DNA of 64,000 nucleotides from an uncultured Spirochaetales bacterium. Lineage in GTDB: Bacteria; Spirochaetota; Spirochaetia; Sphaerochaetales; Sphaerochaetaceae. Location: the NCBI GenBank assembly GCA_944390865.1, contig CALXRC010000001.1, positions 62,001-126,000 on the forward strand. The letters are read 5' to 3'. Position 1 is the first letter of the stretch, and the number at the start of each line of letters is the position of its first letter. Under the pieces are notes generated by a model. That model saw nothing but the letters and a program-made list of their open reading frames with translations, had not been told where the DNA came from and searched no databases. Made by a program: the position numbers and the translations under genes. Shown in pieces: positions 43,632 through 51,103 of the stretch.

Positions 43632-44585
43632 TCGGAACTCCTTTCTTTCCCCTTCCTGTAGATGACATAGCCTGTGATATCAGCACAGATCCAGCCGACT
43701 GCAATAGAAATCCAAATGATCTCATAGCCAAGCTCTGGAGCCAGAAGATAGGAAAGCAGCACGCGCAGGCCCAATGAGATCACTGTCAGCACAAGAGAGA
43801 CTGCAGGTCTTCCAACTGCCCTGAAATGCCCGTAGAGCAGGAAAAGGACAGCAATGCCGAAGTAGAAGCTGGCCTCCAGCCTGAGATAGCCTTTGCCGAT
43901 CTCGATGATCGCGCTCTCACCGCTGTCCATGAATAGGGAAAAAAGAGGTGCGGCAAAGACGTTTACCAGCACGCTCAGCACCAGCGAGAAGCAGACTGTG
44001 ACAAGGAGCGCGCTTCTGGTTCCCTTCCTGACTCTGTCAGGCTTCCCTGCTCCCCTGTTCTGGGAAACAAAGACAGAATATGCGTTTGCGAAATCCTGAA
44101 CAGGAAGATAGGCAAATGAATCGATCTTCACTCCTGCTGCGAAGGCCGCCATGACAGCAACGCCAAAGCTGTTCACAAGTCCCTGAATCATCAGGATGCC
44201 GAAGTTCATGACAGACTGCTGCATGCAGGTGAGGAAAGAATAGCTGAAGACATCAGAAATGTCTCTGGAAGACGGCCAGAGCTCTCCTGCTGAGGGGTAG
44301 AGATTCCTGTAGCGGATCAGGGAATGCAGCAGCAGAAGCACGGCAGCTGCATACTGCGAAATCACGGTGGCAACAGCAGCTCCGCTTACCCCCTGCTCAA
44401 GGACAAGCACATAAAAAAGGTCCAGAAAGATGTTGAGGACTACAGAGATGGCGAAATAGATGACCGGAACCCTGCTTTCCCCTGTGCTGCGCAGCATGGC
44501 TGAAAGAAAGTTTGAGATGAAGGTTGCAGGCAGGCCCATATAGATTATCATGAGATAGTCTGAGAGCATCTGCTCAATCTCTGCA
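43628..44585 (-). pseudogene. MATE-family exporter, 3' part, interrupted by the prophage
   Basis: About 318 codons of a MATE protein, the C-terminal two-thirds. The first intact helix region is MLSDYLMIIYMGLPATFISNFLSAMLRSTGESRVPV, which normally lies some 120-130 residues into a ~450-residue MATE protein. Upstream the frame continues HAEIEQ, a plausible MATE stretch, only to about 44,585, where sequence like the right end of phage Mu begins. The remainder, including QNRGAGKPDRVRKG and a full second half, is intact. The missing N-terminal third should lie beyond the far end of the prophage. A truncated protein from an internal Met cannot form the first helices, so it is probably non-functional. 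Confidence 0.8.
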
Positions 44586-44644
44586 TGTAGCGGCGCGTCA
44601 AAATTGCGGCCGGTTCGTGAGATAATCTCCCCTAGTCGTTCATT

Positions 44645-45691
44645 TCACTCTGTGAAATCCTGATTACAGTAGATGGGATGCAGAACACAGTCATCAAGAA
44701 TCTTTTCCATCGAATAGCGACCTTTGCAATGCTTCACATATCCTATATATGAAGCCATAGACCGCTTGAACTTCTCCAGATCTTCCTTCCCTTCATTCAC
44801 ATCCTTTGCCAGCTTCTTGAGTCGCCTTCTGGCCGCCTTCACGTTTCTCTTCCTTGGCTTTAGATAGGTGGGATATATCCGATAGCCACAAAAGTCCACA
44901 CCATGCTTTATTGGGAAGATGGACGTCTTCGGATTCAGCTCAAGACGCAGATCAAACTCGACAATCTTTCTGATTTCCTCGAGAAGCCACGCCAGGTATT
45001 TCTTATCTGGATGCACTATCACAAAATCGTCCATATAGCGTGCATAGCACTTCACGCGAAGTTCTTCCTTAACCTTATGGTCCAGATGATCCAGGTACAC
45101 ATTTGCGAAAAGCTGAGACGACAGTGAGCCTAAGGGCAAACCGACATTACCAGGAGAAGAGTCGATGATCCTATCAAGCATCATGAGCGTATCCGGATCC
45201 TTGATAGTCCGCCTGACGAGCCCCTTCAGCACAGTATGATCAATAGATGCAAAATAGCTGTGGATATCGCACTTCAGGACATAGCCGCCACCATGCTGCA
45301 AGACTGTTCCATGGATCATCCGCTGGACAGCTTTTACTGCAGCAAGCGTCCCTTTTCCTGCTCTACATGCGTATGAATGGTAAATGAACTTGGCCTCGAA
45401 ATACGGTCGGATCACATCGATAATCGCATGGAAGGCCACACGGTCATATGGAACCGGGGCAGAGATTTCCCTCGGCTTCGGATAGGATATGCGTTTGGTG
45501 AATGTTATGCGTGGCACCCATGTCTTGTTCGCCAGCGCATCATGCAGGGTTATAAGATTCTCATCCAGGTTTGCCGTGTAACGGAGCAGCGCCTTCTTAT
45601 ATCTTCTTCCTCTCACAGTCTCAAGATATGCCCTATAGAGGTTGTCATAATCGCATACAGCAGCCCAGAGATCCCCTTTTCGTTTTGGCAT
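44645..45691 (-). CDS. DGR reverse transcriptase
   Basis: A 348-residue reverse transcriptase of the diversity-generating retroelement type. Motif A region is VLKCDIHSYFASIDH (Asp142). LPLGSLSSQLFAN (about 195-206) has the SQ of DGR RTs where other bacterial RTs have SP. The active-site box YMDD is at 229-232, and FCGYRIYP follows. It copies the template-repeat RNA and mispairs opposite adenines. ATG 45,691 follows an AAGGTGG SD. It is the last gene of the DGR cassette, 59 bases from the likely prophage terminus. A retron or group II intron RT is unlikely: no maturase or msr/msd region is seen and the TR/VR pair is present. Confidence 0.95.
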   Translation of the reverse strand: MPKRKGDLWAAVCDYDNLYRAYLETVRGRRYKKALLRYTANLDENLITLHDALANKTWVPRITFTKRISYPKPREISAPVPYDRVAFHAIIDVIRPYFEAKFIYHSYACRAGKGTLAAVKAVQRMIHGTVLQHGGGYVLKCDIHSYFASIDHTVLKGLVRRTIKDPDTLMMLDRIIDSSPGNVGLPLGSLSSQLFANVYLDHLDHKVKEELRVKCYARYMDDFVIVHPDKKYLAWLLEEIRKIVEFDLRLELNPKTSIFPIKHGVDFCGYRIYPTYLKPRKRNVKAARRRLKKLAKDVNEGKEDLEKFKRSMASYIGYVKHCKGRYSMEKILDDCVLHPIYCNQDFTE

Positions 45692-45712
45692 GCATTTCCA
45701 CCTTAAAAAGTA

Positions 45713-45750
45713 TCACGGGAGAGTTTCATCCTCTTACTCCCCTCCCGTGA
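45713..45750 (-). other. 9-bp stem-loop in the TR-RT spacer
   Basis: TCACGGGAG (45,713-45,721) and CTCCCGTGA (45,742-45,750) are perfect inverted copies with a 20-base loop, 22 bases upstream of the RT start. In known DGRs the RNA segment between template and RT is part of the structured RNA bound by RT-Avd; this stem fits such a role by position. Bases 45,692-45,850 hold no gene. Confidence 0.5.
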
Positions 45751-45850
45751 CATTGCTTTCTTTTCCCCCATAAGGGAGAAGGGATGGCGTTCCTTTTATT
45801 TCCTGGAGGTACGTCCTTCGGTCGCAGCCACAGGCTTCAACCACCAGGCG

Positions 45851-45954
45851 AAAAGCCGCGCGAAACGCATTTGTGTTCGTTGTATCGTTATTCATGTTCA
45901 AATAGCCGAGCCCTGCATTGGATCCATTGTTATAGTTGCCGCAGCGCAAAGCTA
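45851..45954 (-). repeat. DGR template repeat (TR), 104 bp
   Basis: It aligns without gaps to 46,415-46,518. All ten differences (at 45877, 45881, 45888, 45889, 45895, 45898, 45903, 45927, 45931, 45933) are T on the plus strand here, that is A in the transcribed coding strand. Thirty of 104 template bases are such adenines; the 74 other bases are unchanged. Six altered codons are AAC/AAT (Asn), two are TAT (Tyr)/one ATG, as is typical for templates tuned for diversity. It lies between the avd stop and the RT gene and is not itself a gene, though a short frame crosses it. Confidence 0.95.
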
Positions 45955-45973
45955 ACGAAAAACAACGCCACCC

Positions 45974-46333
45974 CTAATATCTTCTCGGCTGGAAACTCTT
46001 CTTCCAACCACCAAGGATTCTACCAATTTCAATCCACTTTTCACAGATGACAAGGTAGTTTTTCTGCGAAATATAGCCGAATTTCAACGCTACCTTGAAC
46101 AATGCCCTGATCCTTCTGATACGGGAATCGAGCCGGGCCGCCATCCTCAGCTTCTGCTCTGACATCCGTTCCTCATTGATATCCAGGATCAGATTCCCGA
46201 CATCCATCACAACTTCGCGGATCTGCGCACATAGCACAAACCTTTCTTCCGATGGGAACTTGCGCAGCAGATTATAGGCGTCCTTCGCACAGTCTCCCCA
46301 CTTCTCATATATTACCAGTTTCTCATCATCCAT
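45974..46333 (-). CDS. avd: DGR accessory variability determinant (Avd-like)
   Basis: A 119-residue all-helical, Arg/Lys-rich protein (start MDDEKLVIYEKWGDC). The pattern YNLLRKFPSEERFVLCAQIREVV and the basic RMAARLDSRIRRIRALFKVALKFGYISQKNY fit the four-helix-bundle Avd family (also called the 23S-intervening-sequence-protein-like fold), which binds the DGR RNA and RT as a pentamer. It sits between the target gene and the template repeat, the usual Avd place. ATG 46,333 is chosen because the longer frame starts with GTG inside a stem-loop. The SD is weak, so it may be translated from the upstream mRNA by re-initiation. Confidence 0.85.
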   Translation of the reverse strand: MDDEKLVIYEKWGDCAKDAYNLLRKFPSEERFVLCAQIREVVMDVGNLILDINEERMSEQKLRMAARLDSRIRRIRALFKVALKFGYISQKNYLVICEKWIEIGRILGGWKKSFQPRRY

Positions 46334-46339
46334 ACGTGA

Positions 46340-46374
46340 CTTGAGCCTAGCAGACACAGCCCGCTAGGCTCAAG
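46340..46374 (-). other. 12-bp perfect hairpin downstream of the variable repeat
   Basis: CTTGAGCCTAGC (46,340-46,351) and GCTAGGCTCAAG (46,363-46,374) form a perfect 12-bp stem with an 11-base loop. It lies 41 bases past the VR end and 32 bases past the target-gene stop, before avd. Hairpin/cruciform sites just past the VR are needed for efficient retrohoming in the Bordetella phage DGR; this one may serve the same purpose. It lacks a T-run, so it is a poor terminator. Confidence 0.7.
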
Positions 46375-46405
46375 ATTCAGATTTTAGATTTCAGAATTTT
46401 CAGAG

Positions 46406-47467
46406 CTACTCGATAAAAGCCGCGCGAAACGCATTTGTGTACGTGGTATCGCCATTCAAGTACAAAAAGCCGAGCCCTGCATTGGATCCACTGTAAAAGT
46501 TGCCGCAGCGCAAAGCTATTCTCGTTCCCTGGTTCCTGAAGTAGAAAGATCCTTCAGAAAGCTTTGAGAACTCAGAAGCTCCAGCTGACTCGAGAGGTGC
46601 TATCATGAGCTGCTTTGCCAGAAGAGGCACAGGCAATCCAGACTTGAACTCGATGCTAGACCATGTCACGATACCATAATCAGGGTTCGTCCATCCTTCC
46701 TCATTCGTCTTCTTCGTGACCGCATCAGAGAAAAGCACCCCGCAGTTTGACTGCTGCGTACTATCGTTCGTTCCGGCAGTCTTGGCATCGACGTAGAGAT
46801 CCATAGCAGGCCATGACGACTCCTCTAGATCGAAGTTGTTGTCGAGAGGTGTATAGAACCTTCCCTCCCTGAGATCCAGAAGATCCACGATCTCAGAACG
46901 GCTTCCTACGACATCTGCAATGCCATTAGGCGTCTGATCATGTGTCCATTCCTTGGGACCGCTTCCAGTGAGGGTGTAAGGCTCTCCTGACGTATCCCCA
47001 GGGGCCTTTCCATCAAACCTCACGCCGGTCTCATACTTGCGGACATGGCTTCTGCCATAGTTCGTATTGCCCGTGGGCTTGATACCCCTTGCGGCACACC
47101 AGAGAGCAAGAGCAGCCCATTCATGGTTCGTCATGAGATGCCAGCCCGCACCTTTGCTCTTGCAGTAGTTCCTGGCATTCGCCCTTGTCGCAAAAGAGAA
47201 CTTCACCCCAGGCATGCTTACGGCGCGGCCATCGAGGACCACGTTCTTGTATGTACTGATGAAGATCTCGGGTTTCTCCACGCCTCCCTTTATGAAAGCC
47301 GGATGCACTCCTGTTCCAAGGCTCTCATTGACATCCTCAAGCCTGAACTTGGGAATGATGTTCATGATGCTGGGGTTTCCCTTGTCATCATAAAGGACGG
47401 TCTGCGAACCGCCAGAAGCGGCTTCAACTGAAGATCTGAGCGGATCTTTGATGATTACTGTAGGCAT
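46406..47467 (-). CDS. DGR target: phage C-type-lectin-fold/FGE-sulfatase-like variable protein
   Basis: A 353-residue probable receptor-binding protein at the tail tip. The N-terminal part (about 1-85) lacks a known domain; MPGVKFSFATRANARNYCKSKGAGWHLMTNHEWAALALWCAARG begins the lectin/formylglycine-enzyme-like domain used by many DGR targets. The last 35 residues (about 318-353) are encoded by the variable repeat, ending NAFRAAFIE. Positions changed relative to the template are F324, Y325, S326, F334, Y336, L337, G339 and Y343; Thr341 is a silent change. The start has a GAGGAGG SD and overlaps the previous stop (TAATG). It is the last structural gene of the tail-fibre cluster. Confidence 0.93.
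   Translation of the reverse strand: MPTVIIKDPLRSSVEAASGGSQTVLYDDKGNPSIMNIIPKFRLEDVNESLGTGVHPAFIKGGVEKPEIFISTYKNVVLDGRAVSMPGVKFSFATRANARNYCKSKGAGWHLMTNHEWAALALWCAARGIKPTGNTNYGRSHVRKYETGVRFDGKAPGDTSGEPYTLTGSGPKEWTHDQTPNGIADVVGSRSEIVDLLDLREGRFYTPLDNNFDLEESSWPAMDLYVDAKTAGTNDSTQQSNCGVLFSDAVTKKTNEEGWTNPDYGIVTWSSIEFKSGLPVPLLAKQLMIAPLESAGASEFSKLSEGSFYFRNQGTRIALRCGNFYSGSNAGLGFLYLNGDTTYTNAFRAAFIE
46415..46518 (-). repeat. DGR variable repeat (VR), 104 bp
   Basis: It is the 3'-terminal 104 bp of the target gene region, identical to the template except at ten sites: 46441, 46445, 46452, 46453, 46459, 46462, 46467, 46491, 46495 and 46497. All are opposite template adenines and become T, C or G in the coding strand. 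The repeat's 3' end (the first 26 plus-strand bases, GC-rich with CGCGCG) is invariant and matches the position of the initiation-of-mutagenic-homing sequence; past it the two copies diverge at once. Confidence 0.95.
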
Positions 47468-47784
47468 TACATATCCTCCTCATTTGCATTTTCTTCCTTG
47501 ACAATAGGCCAGAGCGTTATAACCACGGCCTCCATATCCAACGGTTCAGCTTCAAGCAGGATCTCGGTCTCTCCAGACTCTGCCAAAGCACCTTCCACCT
47601 GTTTGTACTTCTTCGGCGGAATCTCTATCGTGGCCGCAAAGGCCTCACCTCTGCGGATGTCCTTGATGACCTGCGAATCCTGCTGCAGATCGGCAAGATC
47701 ATAGGCCTCTCCCTCGATGGTCAGGACTGTGCCATCCTCTTCATATGTGGCATAGTCGCCACTGCCCAACCTCTTTTCTGTCAT
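47467..47784 (-). CDS. Hypothetical phage protein between tail fibre and DGR target
   Basis: A 105-residue, acidic, Glu-rich protein (MTEKRLGSGDYATYEEDGTVLTIEGEAYDL...) with no recognised domain. ATG 47,784 is fixed by AAGGAGGAGCAT upstream and by overlap with the tail-fibre stop; a slightly longer frame would overlap that gene by 28 bases. It sits between the two likely receptor-recognition genes, where phages commonly keep tail-fibre assembly chaperones, so an assembly role is possible but unproved. Confidence 0.7.
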   Translation of the reverse strand: MTEKRLGSGDYATYEEDGTVLTIEGEAYDLADLQQDSQVIKDIRRGEAFAATIEIPPKKYKQVEGALAESGETEILLEAEPLDMEAVVITLWPIVKEENANEEDM

Positions 47785-48668
47785 ATGCTCCTCCTTGTGA
47801 CTTTCCATCTCACATCCATCGCATCCACGGTTCCGTTCGTATAGATCTTAAAGCCGTTGCTCGCCCTTTCGCCTACATAGATCATTCCCTGCTGGAAGCC
47901 TCCGCCGTCATAGCCGACGACATCCAGTTGGACTTCGTAGTCGTCATCGGAGAAAGCCGTCTCGAAAGCTATCTGCGCATACGATGCCGAGGACATATAC
48001 TTCGGCCAGCCACTCTCGACCCTCCTCACATCCGTAAGCGTCACAGAAGCAAGTGAAGAATCACTCTCTGCCGTGTTGCCTGCCGGGATTGAGATCTTGT
48101 AAAGGGTCATCGAATCATCCGGGGCATCCTGACCAGGCTGGGTACATTTGAGCACAAAAACCCCGTCATCCTGCTGCAGATAAGCCCAGCACACCACGCT
48201 CTCGCCCCCGGTGTTGGACGGCACAACAGCTACATTTTCCTGTCCTTCGACAGGGATGAGCCTCGCCCCATAGAAGATCACACCCGATGCGACTGAAAGG
48301 TTCCTGGCGGCTGTGGAGCTCTTGGATACGACACATCCACTGACCACGCCACGGTTCTTGATCAAGACGCGGCCGCGCTGTGTCAGGATGCCATCGCGCA
48401 ACTCCCTGGCCAGCCTTTCCTGGTTTGCCTTCATCAGAGCATGACCAGCCACAACGCCTGCAGCAAGGATGGTTTCCGGCGAAACCTCACCAAAGCCTTC
48501 CACCTCCTCTGTGAGCTCTTCAGTTTTTTCCTTCAGATATGCAGTCCTGTTGGCAAGCTGACGGAGAGGTGTGTTGAGGACACCGTCTGCACCCGCCATC
48601 GCCTTGTCCGTCTTCTCAAGCTGATATACACCGTCTTCCCAGACTGCAGATTCAGTTAAGTTAGCCAA
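47781..48668 (-). CDS. Phage tail-fibre-like protein (TTG start)
   Basis: A 295-residue protein. The N-terminal 90 residues (WEDGVYQLEKTDKAMAGADGVLNTPLRQLANRTAYLKEKTEEL) are typical of tail-fibre connecting segments (MuS/gp49 region): an attachment part followed by a short coiled coil. The rest is beta-rich, with SLASVTLTDVRRVESGW and GWPKYMSSASYAQIAF. TTG is the start: AGGAGG lies six bases upstream and no ATG fits. In Mu this position holds the tail-fibre gene. Function is inferred from position and N-terminus. Confidence 0.75.
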   Translation of the reverse strand: MANLTESAVWEDGVYQLEKTDKAMAGADGVLNTPLRQLANRTAYLKEKTEELTEEVEGFGEVSPETILAAGVVAGHALMKANQERLARELRDGILTQRGRVLIKNRGVVSGCVVSKSSTAARNLSVASGVIFYGARLIPVEGQENVAVVPSNTGGESVVCWAYLQQDDGVFVLKCTQPGQDAPDDSMTLYKISIPAGNTAESDSSLASVTLTDVRRVESGWPKYMSSASYAQIAFETAFSDDDYEVQLDVVGYDGGGFQQGMIYVGERASNGFKIYTNGTVDAMDVRWKVTRRSI

Positions 48669-48678
48669 TATTCACCTC

Positions 48679-49119
48679 CTAAAATGCGATAGTCCATTCA
48701 CCATCGATTGTTATATCCTGCTCTTTCGCCAGAGCCTCGGATCTGATCCTCCTGGCAAACAGAGTGCCGTCTGCGCACAGCAGTCCGAACTCACGTATCT
48801 GCTTTCCGTTCGCCTCGCTGGAGCCAAGGGAGAAATGGAAAGTCACCTGCCCTGACTGCGGGTACTCCACGGCATCGACCTGCTTCTCATAGGGATCCGT
48901 GATGGAACTATCTGAAGCTGCAGGCGCTGTCCCATTCGTGCCAAATGCAACCTTTGCAATCGACCTTGACGCGACATCGCCACCTGCAAGATGAGCCATC
49001 ACTACCTTAGCGCCGTCCACAATCAAATTGTGCTCGTCGAACCGTTCGACCAGCTCCCCGTTTTTCCTTACCCAGATCCTGAGACGGCCGCAGATCCGGG
49101 CATTATCCGTCATTCTCAT
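48679..49119 (-). CDS. Phage tail/baseplate-associated protein, unknown family
   Basis: A 146-residue protein. It has a Gly/Asp-rich, beta-rich sequence (LRIWVRKNGELVERFDEHNLIVDGAKVVMAHLAGG; VAFGTNGTAPAASDSSI; IREFGLLCADGTLFARRI) resembling proteins placed between the baseplate and tail fibre in contractile-tail phages, but I cannot name its family. The ATG overlaps the preceding stop by four bases, and 10 bases separate it from the tail-fibre gene. A head- or tail-fibre role is likely by position. Confidence 0.65.
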   Translation of the reverse strand: MRMTDNARICGRLRIWVRKNGELVERFDEHNLIVDGAKVVMAHLAGGDVASRSIAKVAFGTNGTAPAASDSSITDPYEKQVDAVEYPQSGQVTFHFSLGSSEANGKQIREFGLLCADGTLFARRIRSEALAKEQDITIDGEWTIAF

Positions 49120-50057
49120 ATCGTCCTCCTGACGTTTATCTCGAAACCTTCTCCGGCAAAGACATCGCTCTCCTCTCCGAGCGAGTATTCGCCATCAAGC
49201 ATCATCCATCCATCAAGCGCAGCGACCATGAGGACCGTATCCTCAAGCCCCGCACTGACCCTGAGCACAAGAAGGTCTCCGGCTCCACCGGAAAGCGTGG
49301 CAGCACCTTCGCCCTTCTCTACTTCCACCAGGATCTCGCCATCCAGATCCTCCCTGCCATCAAGCGGCATCATTCCAGAAAGCTGGAAATCCAGCGATCT
49401 CACACCTGTCCACGTTCCAGCTACAGCCTGCACCCCATCAAGCTCTTCGCCTCCGTCAAGAAGGAAAGAGCCATCAAGCGCCACACCCTTCCCATGATCC
49501 AGCAGGATCTGACCATCCAGAGTCAGCCCCCAGTGCCAGGCATCAAGGAAAGAAGGCAAAACAGACAGGGCAAGATCCTCCTGCATCTCGAACCGTTCAA
49601 CCCACTTGAACCAATCGACAAGAGCTATAAGGATGTTGGGGTCCAGCTCAGCCTCGAGGAACTCATAGAGCCAGGCGCGATCCGCCTCTGTCATATCAAG
49701 GACCTTGACTGTAAGGTGAAGGAACTCCTCTATGAGCTCGAAGCCGCGGCTTTCGAATCGCTGCGAGATCGCAGCCTTGAAAAAGCCTCTTGTGCCACGC
49801 TGCCTTATGTAGAAAAGCGCGGTAGCAACCCTCTTCCTGTAACTCTCATCCGTGTCGTTGGAGTATCGAGGAATGGACAGCGCCTTCCCATGTGCCGCCA
49901 GGGCTTTGGCATCCGACAGATAAGGGAAGAAGTTCCTGAAGACCCTTGTCGCATCGTCGGCCGCCGAGGTTCCCAGCTCTGCAATGACCTTGTAGAGCCT
50001 TCCCAGGTTCGTCTTCTCCACACCTGGAGGTGCCATCTTCTTCAGGAGGTTCCTCAT
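49116..50057 (-). CDS. Mu gp48-like tail/baseplate protein, extended C-terminus
   Basis: A 313-residue protein at the Mu gp48 position after baseplate J. The N-terminal ~190 residues (GRLYKVIAELGTSAADDATRVFRNFFPYLSDAKALAAHGKALSIPRYSNDTDESYRKRVATALFYIRQRGT) fit tail protein I/DUF2313-like. The C-terminal part carries repeated L-DG patterns (e.g. SGMMPLDGREDLDGEILVE and LDGWMMLDGEYSLG), suggesting a beta-helical or repeat extension. Overlaps both neighbours by four bases. Repeats may mediate binding of the tail-fibre complex; that is inference. Confidence 0.72.
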   Translation of the reverse strand: MRNLLKKMAPPGVEKTNLGRLYKVIAELGTSAADDATRVFRNFFPYLSDAKALAAHGKALSIPRYSNDTDESYRKRVATALFYIRQRGTRGFFKAAISQRFESRGFELIEEFLHLTVKVLDMTEADRAWLYEFLEAELDPNILIALVDWFKWVERFEMQEDLALSVLPSFLDAWHWGLTLDGQILLDHGKGVALDGSFLLDGGEELDGVQAVAGTWTGVRSLDFQLSGMMPLDGREDLDGEILVEVEKGEGAATLSGGAGDLLVLRVSAGLEDTVLMVAALDGWMMLDGEYSLGEESDVFAGEGFEINVRRTI

Positions 50058-51103
50058 CCTTTCACGGCCTCCACAGTCGCCACGACTATCGCATCCTCAT
50101 CAGCCTGGACATCCCGGAGCGGAGAAAGTACTTCAACCGTGTCCAGGCCAAACTGCTCCAAGGTATCGTATATTCCCCTGATCTCCAGACGGCCGCCGAT
50201 GCCGAGGTCGTATACATACTGCATGACAGCCTCCTCCACCTCGTTCTCGCTTGCATCTCCTGTAAATGTGATGCTTATCTCCGCAGCCTTCTGTTCAGGC
50301 GCTTTGACCTGCAAGTCGTTGCAGATCAGAGCATGATCGTAAAGCGCATCATAGACATCCTGCAGCAGGTCTTCAGACGGCATGCCGTTCTCCGCGACCA
50401 CAATCACATCAACAGTGCCATAACCACGAGGAGTGCGTACAAGCTTGACCTCCTTCACGCCTTCCACGCTCTCGGCGTAGTAGTAGAAAGAAGGAGGCGG
50501 GTTGCCCACGCCCTGGCTGATCCAGAGGTTCTTTATGCGGGACCTGTAAGACTCGTCATCCTCCTCGTCCGTACCTGCCTCAGAGATCCAGTCCTCGCCG
50601 AACAGGATGTGGTCTACCCCGGAGACGACTTTGGTCAATATGCCTTCGTCCTCTCCGCTTATGTTGTACTCGGAACCCTCGAACTCTGCCTCGACTGAAA
50701 CCTGCGTTTCACCCTCTGAAAAATCAGCCGCCTCAAGAACCTTGAATCTGAGCTCTGTCCCAGTGACAGTGATCCAGGCTCCCGCCTCTATGGTTCCTTC
50801 CCCATAAGCCACCACAGTCGCATTCCCCCTGGTCTTTGTCGCAGCCTTCCTGGCGACACCGAGGAGCAGCCCCCACTGGTCAAGCCAGATGCCAGATGCG
50901 GAATCCAGGTTCGTCTCGTGGTAAATCGGAGAGATGTATTTGTGATAGACCTGACCAAGGAACCTGGCGAAGACTTCAAAAAGCCTTCTAAGCACACCCG
51001 TGCTCTTCAGATTCCTGAAGCCCAGCTCTTTTGTCGCAGCTTCTATCACCTCTTTTCTGATCTCTTCATCACTCTTGTCTATATATGTAGGTAAGTCACT
51101 CAT
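50054..51103 (-). CDS. Baseplate assembly protein J-like (Mu gp47)
   Basis: A 349-residue baseplate wedge protein. It has the gpJ pattern: ATKELGFRNLKSTGVLRRLFEVFARFLGQVYHKYISPIYHETNLDSASGIWLDQWGLLLGVARKAATKTRGNATV near the N-terminus, then SYRSRIKNLWISQGVGNPPPSFYYYAESVEGVKEVKLVRTPRGYGTVDVIVVAENG, typical of the family. Overlaps the gp46-like gene by eight bases. Contractile-tail baseplate assembly is the role by family and position. Confidence 0.88.
   Translation of the reverse strand: MSDLPTYIDKSDEEIRKEVIEAATKELGFRNLKSTGVLRRLFEVFARFLGQVYHKYISPIYHETNLDSASGIWLDQWGLLLGVARKAATKTRGNATVVAYGEGTIEAGAWITVTGTELRFKVLEAADFSEGETQVSVEAEFEGSEYNISGEDEGILTKVVSGVDHILFGEDWISEAGTDEEDDESYRSRIKNLWISQGVGNPPPSFYYYAESVEGVKEVKLVRTPRGYGTVDVIVVAENGMPSEDLLQDVYDALYDHALICNDLQVKAPEQKAAEISITFTGDASENEVEEAVMQYVYDLGIGGRLEIRGIYDTLEQFGLDTVEVLSPLRDVQADEDAIVVATVEAVKG

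Noticed and set aside
45734-45949. Short frame reading through the template repeat and beyond (CGNYNNGSNAGLG...)
   Set aside because: It is the non-coding template read in the frame of the target gene; no SD and no independent role, so treated as part of the TR RNA.
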